From Alicyclobacillus sp. SP_1 (GTDB taxonomy: Bacteria; Bacillota; Bacilli; Alicyclobacillales; Alicyclobacillaceae), in assembly GCF_024706985.1 (NCBI RefSeq), contig NZ_JAMCCX010000028.1, positions 186,001 through 250,000 on the forward strand: DNA of 64,000 bases. The letters are read 5' to 3'. Of the stretch, positions 42,590 to 52,477 are shown piece by piece; position 1 is the first letter of the stretch, and the number at the start of each line of letters is the position of its first letter. A model generated the notes under the pieces. The model searched no databases. It was not told the DNA's origin and was given only the letters and a program-made list of their open reading frames with translations. The position numbers and the translations under genes were made by a program.

Positions 42590-43852
42590 GTGGATGTGTT
42601 CCAGGTTCGTGGGGGTATTCCTCTCGAAGGTGAGGTGCGCGTTTGCGGTGCTAAAAATGCGGCCCTGCCGATCCTTGCGGCCACCACGATGGTGCGTGGT
42701 GTGACGCGAATTGATGATGTTCCGGATTTGGAAGATGTGCGAGTCATGCTGGAGATCCTCCGCCGGCTCGGTGCGAAAGCGGAGTTTGTGAGTGCTGGTC
42801 TGGTGGAAGTCGATGCAACGGACATTTCGTCAACAAACGTGCCTGATGAGTTGATGCAGAAGATGCGTTCGTCGATATTTCTGATGGGGCCGCTACTCGC
42901 CCGCTTTGGCGAAGTGAGAGTTTCTAAGCCTGGAGGATGTGTCATTGGCCAGCGTCCGATTGATTACCATCTGCGCGGGATGCGCGAGCTAGGTGCCTCC
43001 ATTGAAGAGCGTCATGGGTACATTCGCTGCTTCGCCCATCGCTTGGTGGGGACCGAATTGACACTTGACTTTCCGAGTGTCGGTGCGACGGAAAACTTGA
43101 TGATGGCCGCCGTTCTGGCAGACGGTGAGACGGTGATAGAAAATGCGGCGCGCGAGCCAGAAATTGTCGATCTCGCTCGTTTCTTGCAGTCGTGTGGCGC
43201 CGTGGTCACGGGGGCTGGCGAACATCGAATGGTGATTCATGGCGTGCATCATCTGTCTGGGGCAAGCCACCGTGTCATTCCCGATCGGATTGTTGCCGGA
43301 ACGTTGCTCTTGGCCGCCGCCGTGACGCGTGGGAGCGTGGTTCTGCGCAATGTCGAACCACTTCATCTGATGGCAGTTCTCGGCAAAATGCGAGAATCTG
43401 GGTTACACCTGAGAGTGTTGCGTGATATAATAGCGTGCGAAATGTCAGACGAGTTTTCTGCGGTCGACATTCGGACTGAGCCCTTTCCCGGTTTTCCGAC
43501 GGATTTGCAGGCGCCGTTCATGAGTCTCTCGGCTCTGGCAAAAGGAACGAGTGTCTTTCGAGAGAATGTATTTGAAGCGCGGTATAAACATGTGGACGAA
43601 TTGGTCCGCATGGGTGCAGATATCTCTGTAGACCTGCGAACCGCTGTGGTTCGGGGCGTGTCTAAGATGTCCGGGGCGACGGTTTGTGCGACCGATTTGC
43701 GGGGAGGTGCCGCGTTGGTCGTGGCGGCACTGGCGGCGGAAGGCCTGACAGAGTTGCGTGGGCTCCAGCACATTGACCGCGGTTATGAGTTTCTCGACCG
43801 TCAATTGTCCATGCTTGGGGCAGACGTGATTCGTACGCAGGTATCGAGATGA
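42590..43852 (+). CDS. murA: UDP-N-acetylglucosamine 1-carboxyvinyltransferase
   Basis: A 420-residue EPSP-synthase-fold enzyme. KPGGCVIGQRP contains the fosfomycin-reactive cysteine. VCGAKNAALPILAA and GATENLMMAA are typical. Start GTG 42590 lies eight bases after GGGGGG; GTG 42581 overlapping the murB stop is an alternative. Unlike B. subtilis, murA is inside the dcw cluster here. Confidence 0.95.
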   Translation: MDVFQVRGGIPLEGEVRVCGAKNAALPILAATTMVRGVTRIDDVPDLEDVRVMLEILRRLGAKAEFVSAGLVEVDATDISSTNVPDELMQKMRSSIFLMGPLLARFGEVRVSKPGGCVIGQRPIDYHLRGMRELGASIEERHGYIRCFAHRLVGTELTLDFPSVGATENLMMAAVLADGETVIENAAREPEIVDLARFLQSCGAVVTGAGEHRMVIHGVHHLSGASHRVIPDRIVAGTLLLAAAVTRGSVVLRNVEPLHLMAVLGKMRESGLHLRVLRDIIACEMSDEFSAVDIRTEPFPGFPTDLQAPFMSLSALAKGTSVFRENVFEARYKHVDELVRMGADISVDLRTAVVRGVSKMSGATVCATDLRGGAALVVAALAAEGLTELRGLQHIDRGYEFLDRQLSMLGADVIRTQVSR

Positions 43853-44670
43853 GGAAGGCGGTTTGTCCGCCTTTTCATTGGAGGGACAAGCTTTTGGCGC
43901 GTGCCGATGTTCGATTCGAGGAAGCGGAGCGTGCTCGTCGCAAGTCTCGAAATCGCAAGTTGGTCGTTGGTTTTTTTCTGTTTTTGGGCGTGGTGATTGC
44001 TCTGGAATCGCCTATCACGAGAGTTCGCCAGATTGTCGTGGAGGGCAATCGCGGCATTCCCTCGGCAAGTGTCGTTGCCCACTCCGGATTGTCTAAAGGA
44101 ATGTCGCTGTGGCAGGTCAATGCGCGCTCTGTGTCGCGGGATTTGGCTCACTCGCTGGTGTTAGTGGAGTCGGCCTCCGTGCACACCGACTGGTGGAGCG
44201 GAAAAGTTCTTATCCGTGTCGCAGAAAAACACGTAGTAGCAGTTTACATGGCGAACGGTCGATTCTATAATTTGCTCAATGATGGCGACGTCTACACGTC
44301 AACGACTCCGACTACCGCTGTTTCGTTTCCACTGATTACTGCCAGTAATGACCACCCGGCTTTAGGATCGACGGTTTCCCCTGCGGTTTCGCTCTTGTGT
44401 GAGCAAATCGCGCATCTACCGCTGTTGGATTTGCAAAATGTCTCCGAACTACACGTGAGCCATGATGGAGATGCAGACGTCTACTTCAACAACGGGTTTG
44501 TGGCGGAGGGGCCCATTGGACATTTGTCGGTCTTGTTGCCGAAAATGAGACAGGCCATCGCCTATTTTGCTGGTAAAGGTTTTTCTCCAGGTTTTATCGA
44601 TATGACTGGTGGTCCCCCTTATCGATATTCTCCTTTCGGTACATCGCGTAACACGCAACAGGGAGGTTGA
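43849..44670 (+). CDS. divIB: cell division protein DivIB/FtsQ
   Basis: A 273-residue bitopic protein: basic N terminus, one membrane helix (LVVGFFLFLGVVIAL near residue 40), POTRA domain (ITRVRQIVVEGNRGIPSASV) and the beta domain. It scaffolds the divisome. The ATG overlaps the murA stop (ATGA). Confidence 0.93.
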   Translation: MRKAVCPPFHWRDKLLARADVRFEEAERARRKSRNRKLVVGFFLFLGVVIALESPITRVRQIVVEGNRGIPSASVVAHSGLSKGMSLWQVNARSVSRDLAHSLVLVESASVHTDWWSGKVLIRVAEKHVVAVYMANGRFYNLLNDGDVYTSTTPTTAVSFPLITASNDHPALGSTVSPAVSLLCEQIAHLPLLDLQNVSELHVSHDGDADVYFNNGFVAEGPIGHLSVLLPKMRQAIAYFAGKGFSPGFIDMTGGPPYRYSPFGTSRNTQQGG

Positions 44671-44676
44671 AAGAGA

Positions 44677-45429
44677 GTGCGAACGCGCGCAAAACTCGCT
44701 GTTTCGCTCACCGTAGTCTCTACTTTTTTGGGGCTGATGGTTGGCGTTCAGTATCGACAGACGGCTGCGTCTGCCGCGCTCGGTCTGGGCTACAGCCGTT
44801 CCAGTGATGTCGATGCGCGCACCCTCCATGAATTGTCGGCGTTGCGCGCGGCTAATCAGACGGCGGAGCAACAATTGACCAACCTCAATGCTGAGTTGAC
44901 AACCTATGAGCGGGAGTCTGCTGGTTCGAGTGCACGTCTTACGGCGCTACAGACGCGCCTCACGGACGAGCGCATTTTGGCAGGCATCACGGCTGTCGAG
45001 GGCCCAGGCGTCTCTGTTACGCTGAATGATGGTGCTTCGGGCGGATCGGACGTCGAACAGATTCTGACGCACGATTGGAACGTTCGCAGCGTCATGAATG
45101 AGATGTTTACGGCCGGGGCAGAAGCCGTTTCGATTAACGGCTACCGAGTGGTTGCGACTTCCGGCGTCTTTTGTAGTGGACCGGTGGTGCGTGTCAACGG
45201 GCATCGACTCGGTGCACCGTTCACGATTGATGCGATTGGGGACCCTACCACGCTGCGTTCCGCCTTGGATATCCCTGGAGGCATTTTGGATGTGTTGAGG
45301 CAACAAGGGCTGCGTGTGTCCATTCCACAAATAAAGCAGCATCTTGTCATGCCTGCATTTACAGGCAGTCTACCGGGCAGTATCAATACGCTAACGCCTT
45401 CACTTTCAACCACTGGCGCAGTGCAATGA
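44677..45429 (+). CDS. DUF881 family protein (YlxW-like)
   Basis: A 250-residue protein: N-terminal membrane helix, coiled coil (about 45-85), then the DUF881 domain with GPGVSVTLND, LTHDWNVRSVMNEMFTAGAEAVSING and RVVATSGV. Extracytoplasmic; function unknown. GTG 44677 with GGGAGG upstream. A second DUF881 gene follows, as in the ylxW-ylxX pair. Confidence 0.92.
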   Translation: MRTRAKLAVSLTVVSTFLGLMVGVQYRQTAASAALGLGYSRSSDVDARTLHELSALRAANQTAEQQLTNLNAELTTYERESAGSSARLTALQTRLTDERILAGITAVEGPGVSVTLNDGASGGSDVEQILTHDWNVRSVMNEMFTAGAEAVSINGYRVVATSGVFCSGPVVRVNGHRLGAPFTIDAIGDPTTLRSALDIPGGILDVLRQQGLRVSIPQIKQHLVMPAFTGSLPGSINTLTPSLSTTGAVQ

Positions 45430-45460
45430 TAGGGATTTGGGAAGAAAAGGTGAGGTCGGA

Positions 45461-46195
45461 ATGAAGCGAGGGACCATGTGGACTTGGACCGGAGTGGCTG
45501 CGGTATTTGGGTTCTTGCTCACCGTTCAATGGAGCCAGCATCCTTCGAGTCACGCCTCCGACGATAATTTCGTCAACGTCCGCACTCAGCTTACGGAGCA
45601 AGCGCAGGAACATCGCATTCTCGCTGCCGAAATCTCCAAACAGGCGGCTCTCTTGGCAGAGTATCATGCAGCGAGTGGCAGTAAGGCGAGCATGCGTCAG
45701 GCACTGCGCGAAGACGCAGAGACGGTTGCAGAAGAAGCAGGCACGGCGCCGTTTCGGGGCCCGGGCATTACGGCAACGATTGAAGACGACCCCTATTTGC
45801 CGTTTGTTCCGCAGTTCGCTGGTCAGTTTTATAAAGAATCAGACCAGTGGATACAGTTAATCGTCAATTACTTGTTTTCGAATGGGGCAGCAGCCATCTC
45901 CATCAATGGGCAGCGTCTTGTAACGACGTCGTCTATTCGACTGGTGGTCGGATTGGATGGCTTGGGGGGACTACAAATCAACACGCATCCGATTGCAATG
46001 CCGTATGTGATTACGGCCATCGGCAACATTGGTGACATGAAAGCAGCACTGACGGTCTTTCAAATCAAAAACTACTTAGCGGCCATGGGAGAGAATTTTG
46101 TGGTCAAGACGTACTCCGGGAAAGATGGACTGACCGTACCAGCGTACACGGGTCCGCTACCAGGCACCTGGGCGAAGGAGGTGACCAACCCGTGA
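45461..46195 (+). CDS. DUF881 family protein (YlxX-like)
   Basis: A 244-residue paralogue of the preceding gene with helix, short coil and DUF881 core (GPGITATIEDD, VNYLFSNGAAAISINGQRLVTTSS). ATG 45461 has GGTGAGG upstream; the stop overlaps the sbp start. Confidence 0.92.
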   Translation: MKRGTMWTWTGVAAVFGFLLTVQWSQHPSSHASDDNFVNVRTQLTEQAQEHRILAAEISKQAALLAEYHAASGSKASMRQALREDAETVAEEAGTAPFRGPGITATIEDDPYLPFVPQFAGQFYKESDQWIQLIVNYLFSNGAAAISINGQRLVTTSSIRLVVGLDGLGGLQINTHPIAMPYVITAIGNIGDMKAALTVFQIKNYLAAMGENFVVKTYSGKDGLTVPAYTGPLPGTWAKEVTNP

Positions 46196-46560
46196 TTTGG
46201 CTCCCGGTTCTTGGGTTGGTGGTCGGCGCAGCCATTGGACTGGTGTCCAAGTGGACCATTCCCGTCGAATACTCTAGCTACTTGTCCATCGCCATTTTGG
46301 CAGCGCTCGACACGGTCTTCGGTGGAATTCGTGCCAGCTTAGAAAAGTCATTTGATGATACCGTGTTTCTCACCGGCTTTTTTACCAATATTTTGGTCGC
46401 GGCGCTCCTTGCATATATCGGGGTGCAGTTGGGTGTGGATTTGTATCTCGCTGCGGTCGTCGCGTTCGGCGTCCGACTTTTCCAAAACATCGCGGTCATT
46501 CGACGGATTGTGGTCGAGCAGGCCCAAGCGCGACGAAAAGCGCGCCAAACGTCGAATTAG
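46192..46560 (+). CDS. sbp: small basic protein Sbp (DUF1290)
   Basis: A 122-residue protein with three to four membrane helices and a basic C terminus. VEYSSYLSIAILAALDTVFGGIRASLE is the DUF1290 hallmark. Function unknown; conserved before ftsA. GTG 46192 overlaps the upstream stop. Confidence 0.93.
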   Translation: MIWLPVLGLVVGAAIGLVSKWTIPVEYSSYLSIAILAALDTVFGGIRASLEKSFDDTVFLTGFFTNILVAALLAYIGVQLGVDLYLAAVVAFGVRLFQNIAVIRRIVVEQAQARRKARQTSN

Positions 46561-46569
46561 AGTGGTTTT

Positions 46570-46672
46570 TGTCGAACAGAAGCCGTTTTGAAGGCCATGG
46601 CATTCGACAATTGGAGAGGGCATGGATAGCCTATCTTTAAAAAGTTTTATCTTTGGCAAGAGGATTGTCGGA
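46570..46672 (+). promoter_or_regulatory. Spo0A-box-like sites before ftsA
   Basis: Exact TGTCGAA at 46570-46576, exact inverse TTCGACA at 46603-46609 (8-bp arms TTGTCGAA/TTCGACAA), and TGTCGGA (6 of 7) at 46666-46672. A weak sigma-H-like pair AGAGGATTG (46659) and GTGGAAAGT (46679) lies 11 bases apart. No good sigma-A promoter is seen in this 170-base gap. Confidence 0.5.
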
Positions 46673-46730
46673 AAGTATGTGGAAAGTATGAAGCAGACGT
46701 AGTCTACGGCTCTCAGGAGGTGCCAGACGC

Positions 46731-47960
46731 TTGGCCAAAGGGGATTATATTGTCAGTTTGGATATAGGCACTTCGAAAGTCCGTGCAATCATTGGAGAGT
46801 CAAATGGAACGAGCATGAATGTGATTGGGGTAGGTTCAGCCAATGGTGAGGGAATTCGCCATGGCGCGATTGTCGATATAGATTTGACAGTAGAGTCGAT
46901 TCGTGAGGCAGTCGACCATGCCGAACGCATGGTCGGCATTCACATCGCTGCTGCGTATGTCGGCGTGTCAGGAAATCATATTCAGTTGCAGTCCAGCCAT
47001 GGAGTCGTGGCTGTCTCTTCTCCGGACCGCGAAATTGGTGATGAGGACATTGAGCGCGTCTTGCAGCAGGCACGCGTCATTGCACTTCCGCCGGAGCGGG
47101 AAATTATTGATGTGGTCGCGAAAGAGTATGTTGTCGATGGTCTGCGAGGCATTGTCGACCCTCGTGGTATGCTCGGCGTTCGCCTTGAAGTCGACGCATA
47201 TCTCATCACCGGGAGCCGCACAGCGATTCACAATGTGGTCCGGTGTGTCGAGAGAGCGGGAATCGAAGTTGCCAACTTAGTTCTGCTGCCACTCGCTGCG
47301 AGTCACATGGCACTCACGTCGGACGAGCGCAAACTCGGTGTGGCATTGGTTGATGTTGGTGCCGGAGCGACCTCCGTGTCCGTATTCACGAATGGGGTTC
47401 TGTCAGGGACAAGCATTATTCCAATGGGAGGCGACTATGTCACGCACGATATTGCCATAGGTCTGCGAACGCAGACGATTGCTGCCGAACAGGCCAAATT
47501 GCAACACGGTTGCGCTATGGTTGAAGTGGCGTCGGAGCATGAACATTTCCGAGTTCCAAGAATGGGCAGCAATCAGGAGACAGAGTACTCACAGTACGAT
47601 TTGGCGACGATTATCGAGCCGCGCATGCAAGAAATATTTGCTCTCGTTCGCAAAGAAATTGACAAAATGGGCTACGGGCAGGAACTACCTGGAGGGTATG
47701 TCTTTCACGGTGGCGTGATGGCCATGCAGGGTGCCGGGAGATTAGCTTCGGAGGAGCTCGGTGCACCAGTGCGTGTCGCGGTCCCTGAATTTCTGGGCGT
47801 TCGTGACCCCTCTTTCATTAATGGTGTGGGCATTCTGTCGTATGCTGTGCGGGCCCATTTGAGGTCGCAGCCAGTAGAATCGGTTCTCTCATCGCGACCA
47901 ACCAGAACGGGTGGAGGCTGGATGGCCAGATTGCGCGACTGGTGGCGCGACTTCGTATAA
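46731..47960 (+). CDS. ftsA: cell division protein FtsA
   Basis: A 409-residue actin-like ATPase. [30 protein letters not shown] and [17 protein letters not shown] are the phosphate and adenosine motifs, and the C-terminal amphipathic helix [14 protein letters not shown] anchors it to the membrane. It tethers FtsZ. TTG 46731 with AGGAGG nine bases upstream. Confidence 0.97.
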   Translation: MAKGDYIVSLDIGTSKVRAIIGESNGTSMNVIGVGSANGEGIRHGAIVDIDLTVESIREAVDHAERMVGIHIAAAYVGVSGNHIQLQSSHGVVAVSSPDREIGDEDIERVLQQARVIALPPEREIIDVVAKEYVVDGLRGIVDPRGMLGVRLEVDAYLITGSRTAIHNVVRCVERAGIEVANLVLLPLAASHMALTSDERKLGVALVDVGAGATSVSVFTNGVLSGTSIIPMGGDYVTHDIAIGLRTQTIAAEQAKLQHGCAMVEVASEHEHFRVPRMGSNQETEYSQYDLATIIEPRMQEIFALVRKEIDKMGYGQELPGGYVFHGGVMAMQGAGRLASEELGAPVRVAVPEFLGVRDPSFINGVGILSYAVRAHLRSQPVESVLSSRPTRTGGGWMARLRDWWRDFV

Positions 47961-48001
47961 AATTGACGTTTCGTGAGTGGACGAATCGAGGAGGAGCACA
48001 C

Positions 48002-49129
48002 ATGCTGGAGTTTGATTTTGAAGCGGACGCGCTGGCCAATATAAAAGTCATTGGCGTCGGCGGCGGTGGCTGCAACGCCGTCAATCGCATGATTGAGTCG
48101 GGCGTGAAAGGCGTCGAGTTCATCGTGGTCAATACCGATGCACAGGCGTTGAAATTAGCCAAGTCGGAAGTGCGCCTGCAAATTGGAGAAAAATTAACTC
48201 GCGGATTGGGTGCTGGGGCCAATCCTGAAATCGGTAAGAAAGCCGCTGAAGAGAGTCGCGAGACGTTGGCGAATGCGCTTCGCGGCGCCGACATGGTTTT
48301 TGTTACGGCAGGGATGGGCGGCGGCACAGGAACTGGTGCTGCACCAGTCATCGCCGAGATTGCGAAAGAGCTTGGTGCATTGACCGTCGGAGTGGTCACA
48401 AAACCGTTTCGATTTGAGCAAAAGAAACGAATGAATCAAGCGGAACAAGGAGTGGCTCAGCTCAAAGAGAAAGTCGACACGCTCATCGTCATTCCAAATG
48501 ACCGACTGCTCGAAATTGTCGACCGGAATACGCCTGTACTAGAAGCCTTCCGAGAGGCAGACAATGTCTTGCGTCAAGGTGTTTCTGGCATCTCGGATTT
48601 GATAGCAACGCCAGCTCTCATCAATGTCGACTTTGCGGATGTCAAGGCCATCATGACCGAGCGTGGCTCGGCGTTGATGGGTATTGGCATTTCGTCTGGG
48701 GAAAACAGGGCGACGGAGGCGGCTAAAAAAGCCATCTCCAGTCCGCTGCTCGAGACTTCGATTGACGGTGCTCGTGGTGTGCTGATGCACGTCGCGGGTG
48801 GCAATAACTTGAGCCTGTGGGAAGTCAATGAGGCGGCCGATATCGTGTCGACCACAGCAGATACGGATGTCAACATGATTTTTGGAGCGGCCATTGACCC
48901 TGAGTTAGAAGATGAAATCATCGTCACGGTCATAGCCACGGGCTTTGAACGGCAGGCGTCTGCAGCCCAGATGCCTGCCCGTGAGCCAGCGCGTGCCAAT
49001 GTTTTGGGGGACATTGCTGCTACAGTCAGCACGAATGCGAACCCACCAAGCACCCCGGCGGCGGGCAATGGATGGGATGTACCAGCCTTTATCCGCAGGC
49101 GTGAGGGCAAATTGAATCGCGACCGCTGA
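48002..49129 (+). CDS. ftsZ: cell division protein FtsZ
   Basis: A 375-residue tubulin-like GTPase with [32 protein letters not shown] (T4 loop), the NxDFADV catalytic T7 loop (here [10 protein letters not shown]), a linker of about 40 residues and the C-terminal peptide [10 protein letters not shown] that binds FtsA. ATG 48002 has GAGGAGGAG upstream. Confidence 0.98.
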   Translation: MLEFDFEADALANIKVIGVGGGGCNAVNRMIESGVKGVEFIVVNTDAQALKLAKSEVRLQIGEKLTRGLGAGANPEIGKKAAEESRETLANALRGADMVFVTAGMGGGTGTGAAPVIAEIAKELGALTVGVVTKPFRFEQKKRMNQAEQGVAQLKEKVDTLIVIPNDRLLEIVDRNTPVLEAFREADNVLRQGVSGISDLIATPALINVDFADVKAIMTERGSALMGIGISSGENRATEAAKKAISSPLLETSIDGARGVLMHVAGGNNLSLWEVNEAADIVSTTADTDVNMIFGAAIDPELEDEIIVTVIATGFERQASAAQMPAREPARANVLGDIAATVSTNANPPSTPAAGNGWDVPAFIRRREGKLNRDR

Positions 49130-49196
49130 AGCCACACAGCATAAACCGCGAAAAAGGATACGCGCAGTAAGCGCGTGGCCTCTTGTCACAACGCTT

Positions 49197-49239
49197 AAAA
49201 TCGCGTCGGCTCCTTGGGGAGACGACGCGATTTTCGATT
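49197..49239 (+). terminator. intrinsic terminator after ftsZ
   Basis: Perfect 12-bp arms AAAATCGCGTCG (49197-49208) and CGACGCGATTTT (49223-49234) followed by CGATTTT. A smaller CGCGC/GCGCG hairpin lies at 49161-49175. Confidence 0.9.
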
Positions 49240-49294
49240 TTGCAGTCGGATGGGCATGTTGCGAGCCACGAGCATGTCTTCCGTAGCGCCCCCG

Positions 49295-49362
49295 TTTCGA
49301 CAAAACCTCCTGAGATTTTAAGGCATGTTCCGACATCGTTTGTAATAGACCTAAAGTATACT
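49295..49362 (+). promoter_or_regulatory. spoIIG promoter with Spo0A boxes
   Basis: TTTCGACAAAA (49295-49305) contains the exact inverse of the 0A box TGTCGAA; TCCGACA (49329-49335) matches 6 of 7. A -10 TATACT lies at 49357-49362. The second box sits where the -35 would be, 22 bases before the -10, as in the Spo0A-activated spoIIG promoter of B. subtilis. Confidence 0.7.
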
Positions 49363-49391
49363 GGGTCGCATCACGGACTGAGGTGACCCCA

Positions 49392-50441
49392 GTGGCAAAA
49401 CCTGTCATCCCTGTCGTACCAGTGATTTATATTGATATCGTGTTCCTTATCAATCTTGTGATGGACGCCGTGCTCTTAGCGATGACGGCTTGGGTCACCA
49501 AGCGCCCCATCCGCTGGCGGCGCCTCATGTTGGGAGCGGCCATCGGAGCCGTTTACTCTCTGGTGCTGTTCGTACCGCCACTAGACTGGATGACATCGTG
49601 GCCCGGCAAAGCTATAGCCTCCCTGATTATGGTCTGGGTTGGCGTCGGGAGGAAGCATTGGCTCGACCTTGCAAGAAATTGTCTCGCCCTCTACTTTGTC
49701 GCATTCGTTCTAGCAGGAGCGGCCCTAGCCTTGCACTTCGCCATTCCAGGCGTCTCGCTCACGTCCGGAACCGTCATCACCAGACGCGGCATTGAATTCG
49801 GTACAAGCGGTGCCACCTTGGGCGTGTTGGTGGCCATTCCCGTCGCGTTTGCACTCATTTCTCAGATCACTCGGCGAGTGCGAGATGTTCGACGACTCGA
49901 GGGCTCTTTGCTCAAGGTGTCCATTAAAGTGGCGGACAAGACGTATCCCTGCACGGCTTTAGTAGACACCGGAAATTCGCTGTTTGACCCAGTCTCTCGA
50001 TTACCAGTTTCTTTTGTCGATCTCGCTGTCGTCTCAGACAGTCTACCGTCGTCTTTAGTTACTGCCCTCACGTCCGGACAAGACCCAGTTGCTGCGCTCT
50101 ATGCGCTCGATTTGGACGACCGGTCTCTGCGCTTTGCACTGATTCCCTTTCGAGGCGCGGGCAAAGGTCAGTCGATGGCTCTCGCAATTTTGCCAAGTAA
50201 CATTTCCGTAGAACTAAACTCAGCGTGGACAGAAACGGCATCTCGTTCGTGGTTAGCGCTATCACCCCAGCCCTTGTCGCGAGACGGTCGATTTCAAGCA
50301 ATCTTACATCCTCATTTAATTCTAGGAGATGACTCACTTGAAGATGTTTCGGCTAAATCCGCTGGTCGCACGCAAACTTCGCCTTCGCCTTCGTCTACTC
50401 TGGGTGCGGGTCCGGGTCAAACTCCAGGGCGGAGCGGATGA
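49392..50441 (+). CDS. spoIIGA: sporulation sigma-E factor-processing peptidase
   Basis: A 349-residue protein: five membrane helices in the first 160 residues, then an aspartic protease domain with [13 protein letters not shown] (catalytic Asp near 192). It cleaves pro-sigma-E at the septum. GTG 49392 has GAGGTGA upstream. The last 35 residues (Ser/Pro/Gly-rich) overlap sigE by about 100 bases in another frame and look like a non-conserved extension. Confidence 0.94.
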   Translation: MAKPVIPVVPVIYIDIVFLINLVMDAVLLAMTAWVTKRPIRWRRLMLGAAIGAVYSLVLFVPPLDWMTSWPGKAIASLIMVWVGVGRKHWLDLARNCLALYFVAFVLAGAALALHFAIPGVSLTSGTVITRRGIEFGTSGATLGVLVAIPVAFALISQITRRVRDVRRLEGSLLKVSIKVADKTYPCTALVDTGNSLFDPVSRLPVSFVDLAVVSDSLPSSLVTALTSGQDPVAALYALDLDDRSLRFALIPFRGAGKGQSMALAILPSNISVELNSAWTETASRSWLALSPQPLSRDGRFQAILHPHLILGDDSLEDVSAKSAGRTQTSPSPSSTLGAGPGQTPGRSG

Positions 50442-51087
50442 GGTCTACTATGTTGGAGGCAGTGAGGCTCTTCCGCCGCCACTCACGCGTGAAGAGGAAG
50501 AAATTTTAATCCAGAAATTGCCTAAAGGAGACAGCGTCGCCCGGTCCCTGTTGATTGAGCGCAACCTGCGACTGGTCGTGTACATAGCTCGCAAATTTGA
50601 GAACACGGGTGTTCACATTGAAGATTTAGTATCGATTGGAACCATTGGACTCATCAAGGCGGTCAATACGTTCGATCCTGAGAAAAAAATCAAACTCGCC
50701 ACGTATGCTTCGCGCTGTATCGAAAATGAGATTTTAATGTTTTTGCGCCGGAACAACAAGTTGAAATCGGAAGTGTCGTTCGATGAACCGCTGAACGTAG
50801 ATTGGGACGGAAACGAACTTCTTCTGTCGGATGTTCTTGGCACGGAGAGCGACACGATTACCCGCAATTTGGAAGAAGAAGTCGACCGCGAGTTGCTTTA
50901 CGACGCACTGCAAAAACTGAGTGAGCGCGAAAAGCGCATTATGGAGTTGCGTTTCGGTCTCGGTCGCGGCAAAGAAATGACGCAAAAGGACGTCGCCGAC
51001 TTGCTCGGCATTTCTCAATCGTACATTTCCCGCCTGGAAAAGCGGATATTGCGCCGTCTCCAAAAAGAGTTCAATCGGATGATTTGA
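50338..51087 (+). CDS. sigE: RNA polymerase sigma-E factor (pro-form)
   Basis: A 249-residue sigma-70 factor of the sporulation group. Region 2 ([26 protein letters not shown]), region 4 with the HTH at [22 protein letters not shown]. The first 25-30 residues form the basic pro-sequence ([17 protein letters not shown], strongly alternating). TTG 50338 has AGGAG nine bases upstream; ATG 50329 is adjacent to that site and less likely. It directs mother-cell genes after cleavage. Confidence 0.96.
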   Translation: MKMFRLNPLVARKLRLRLRLLWVRVRVKLQGGADEVYYVGGSEALPPPLTREEEEILIQKLPKGDSVARSLLIERNLRLVVYIARKFENTGVHIEDLVSIGTIGLIKAVNTFDPEKKIKLATYASRCIENEILMFLRRNNKLKSEVSFDEPLNVDWDGNELLLSDVLGTESDTITRNLEEEVDRELLYDALQKLSEREKRIMELRFGLGRGKEMTQKDVADLLGISQSYISRLEKRILRRLQKEFNRMI

Positions 51088-51180
51088 GCGGATATTTCAG
51101 ACTCCGCGTCCAGAGCGAATCGAACGTCCTTTAACGCACTTGCAAAGTCGACCGCTCCCCCCGTCTGCCCACCTCTCTGT

Positions 51181-51209
51181 GCATACATTGGTCGCCTCGG
51201 GAAATACTG
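51181..51209 (+). promoter_or_regulatory. sigma-F/sigma-G-like promoter before sigG
   Basis: GCATA (51181-51185), 14 bases, then GGAAATACTG (51200-51209), which fits GGNNANHNTD. Spacing is one base shorter than usual. sigG is normally transcribed by sigma-F in the forespore. Confidence 0.5.
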
Positions 51210-51282
51210 AAACCACAGCGGCGACCATTGCGTCACCAGTCGAGGCATGCAGCACGGTTCGCATCTTGGGGGGAGACTTGGG

Positions 51283-52062
51283 TTGAAACGCAATAAGGTT
51301 GAAATCTGCGGAGTGAACACGTCTCAACTACCAGTTCTGTCCAACATACAAATGCGCGAGTTGTTCACCAAGCTTCAAAGTGGTGAAGTGGCGGCGCGGG
51401 AGACATTGGTCAATGGCAACTTGCGTCTCGTATTGTCCGTGATTCAACGGTTCAACAATCGTGGAGAGTATGTGGACGACCTATTTCAAGTGGGATGCAT
51501 CGGACTGATGAAAGCGATTGACAATTTCGATCTCGGTCAAAACGTCCGCTTTTCCACCTACGCCGTTCCCATGATTGTCGGCGAAATCCGTCGCTATCTT
51601 CGCGACAATAATCCGATTCGCGTTTCGAGGTCTTTGCGGGATATCGCCTACAAAGCGCTGCAAATGCGCGACTTCTTGACAAACCAAAATCTGCGCGAGC
51701 CAACCATCCAGGAAATTGCTGAGAGAATGGAAATTCCGAAAGAAGATATCGTGTTTGCGTTGGATGCGATTCAAGATCCGGTTTCGATGTTCGAGCCCAT
51801 CTATCACGATGGCGGCGACCCCATTTACGTCATGGACCAGATTCACGACGACAAAAACAAAGATACAACCTGGGTCGAAGAGATTGCGGTGCGTGAGGCC
51901 ATGCAGAAATTGACGGATCGGGAACAAAAAATTTTAGCGATGCGCTTTTACGAGGGCAAGACGCAGATGGAGGTCGCTGAGGAAATAGGTATTTCCCAGG
52001 CGCAAGTGTCTCGTCTAGAAAAAACAGCCATACACCGTATGAATAAACATATTCAGTCGTAA
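51283..52062 (+). CDS. sigG: RNA polymerase sigma-G factor
   Basis: A 259-residue sporulation sigma factor. N-terminal KRNKVEICGVNTSQLPVL is the sigma-G specific start, region 2 GNLRLVLSVIQRFNNRGEYVDDLFQ, region 4 HTH MEVAEEIGISQAQVSRLEK. It drives late forespore genes. TTG 51283 has GGGGGGAGA upstream. Gene order spoIIGA-sigE-sigG is the standard one. Confidence 0.97.
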   Translation: MKRNKVEICGVNTSQLPVLSNIQMRELFTKLQSGEVAARETLVNGNLRLVLSVIQRFNNRGEYVDDLFQVGCIGLMKAIDNFDLGQNVRFSTYAVPMIVGEIRRYLRDNNPIRVSRSLRDIAYKALQMRDFLTNQNLREPTIQEIAERMEIPKEDIVFALDAIQDPVSMFEPIYHDGGDPIYVMDQIHDDKNKDTTWVEEIAVREAMQKLTDREQKILAMRFYEGKTQMEVAEEIGISQAQVSRLEKTAIHRMNKHIQS

Positions 52063-52128
52063 TGTGTCGCATGGTTAGCATATACATAAGACAACAGCGG
52101 GTTTCTTGAGGAAGGCGGCGATCCAACT

Positions 52129-52422
52129 GTGCGGATTTCCGACTTGCAATCAAAAGACGTGGTCAATGTGGGGGATGGCAAGCGGCTCGGCACGATTGGA
52201 GATCTTGATGTCGATCCCGATTCAGGGCTGATTCGCGCCATCATCATTCCGGTATCTGGTCGTTTTTTTGGCGTGGTGGGTGGCGGGCAGGATTACATCA
52301 TTCCGTGGAACCAAATTGTAAAAATCGGATCGGACGTGATTCTGGTCGACTTGCGACCAGTTCACGAGACCTCGTATTATCTACCACAAGATTCGGGGAA
52401 GCGGACGACGGGCGGATATTGA
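52129..52422 (+). CDS. YlmC/YmxH family sporulation protein (PRC barrel)
   Basis: A 97-residue protein: MRISDLQSKDVVNVGDGKRLG, DLDVDPDSGLIRAIIIP and YIIPWNQIVKIGSDVILV are PRC-barrel YlmC/YmxH hallmarks. GTG 52129; the ribosome site is distant (GAGGAAGG). A terminator overlaps its stop. Confidence 0.9.
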   Translation: MRISDLQSKDVVNVGDGKRLGTIGDLDVDPDSGLIRAIIIPVSGRFFGVVGGGQDYIIPWNQIVKIGSDVILVDLRPVHETSYYLPQDSGKRTTGGY

Positions 52423-52451
52423 CCAAGAGTGGTCAAACGCCCGTCCTTTTT
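52407..52451 (+). terminator. intrinsic terminator overlapping the ymxH-like stop codon
   Basis: GACGGGCG (52407-52414) pairs with CGCCCGTC (52438-52445), with inner TGACCA/TGGTCA (52420-52425/52430-52435), then CTTTTTG. The gene's TGA (52420-52422) is inside the inner stem. Confidence 0.88.
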
Positions 52452-52477
52452 GTATGATCGAAGAGGGAGGGGTGCGC

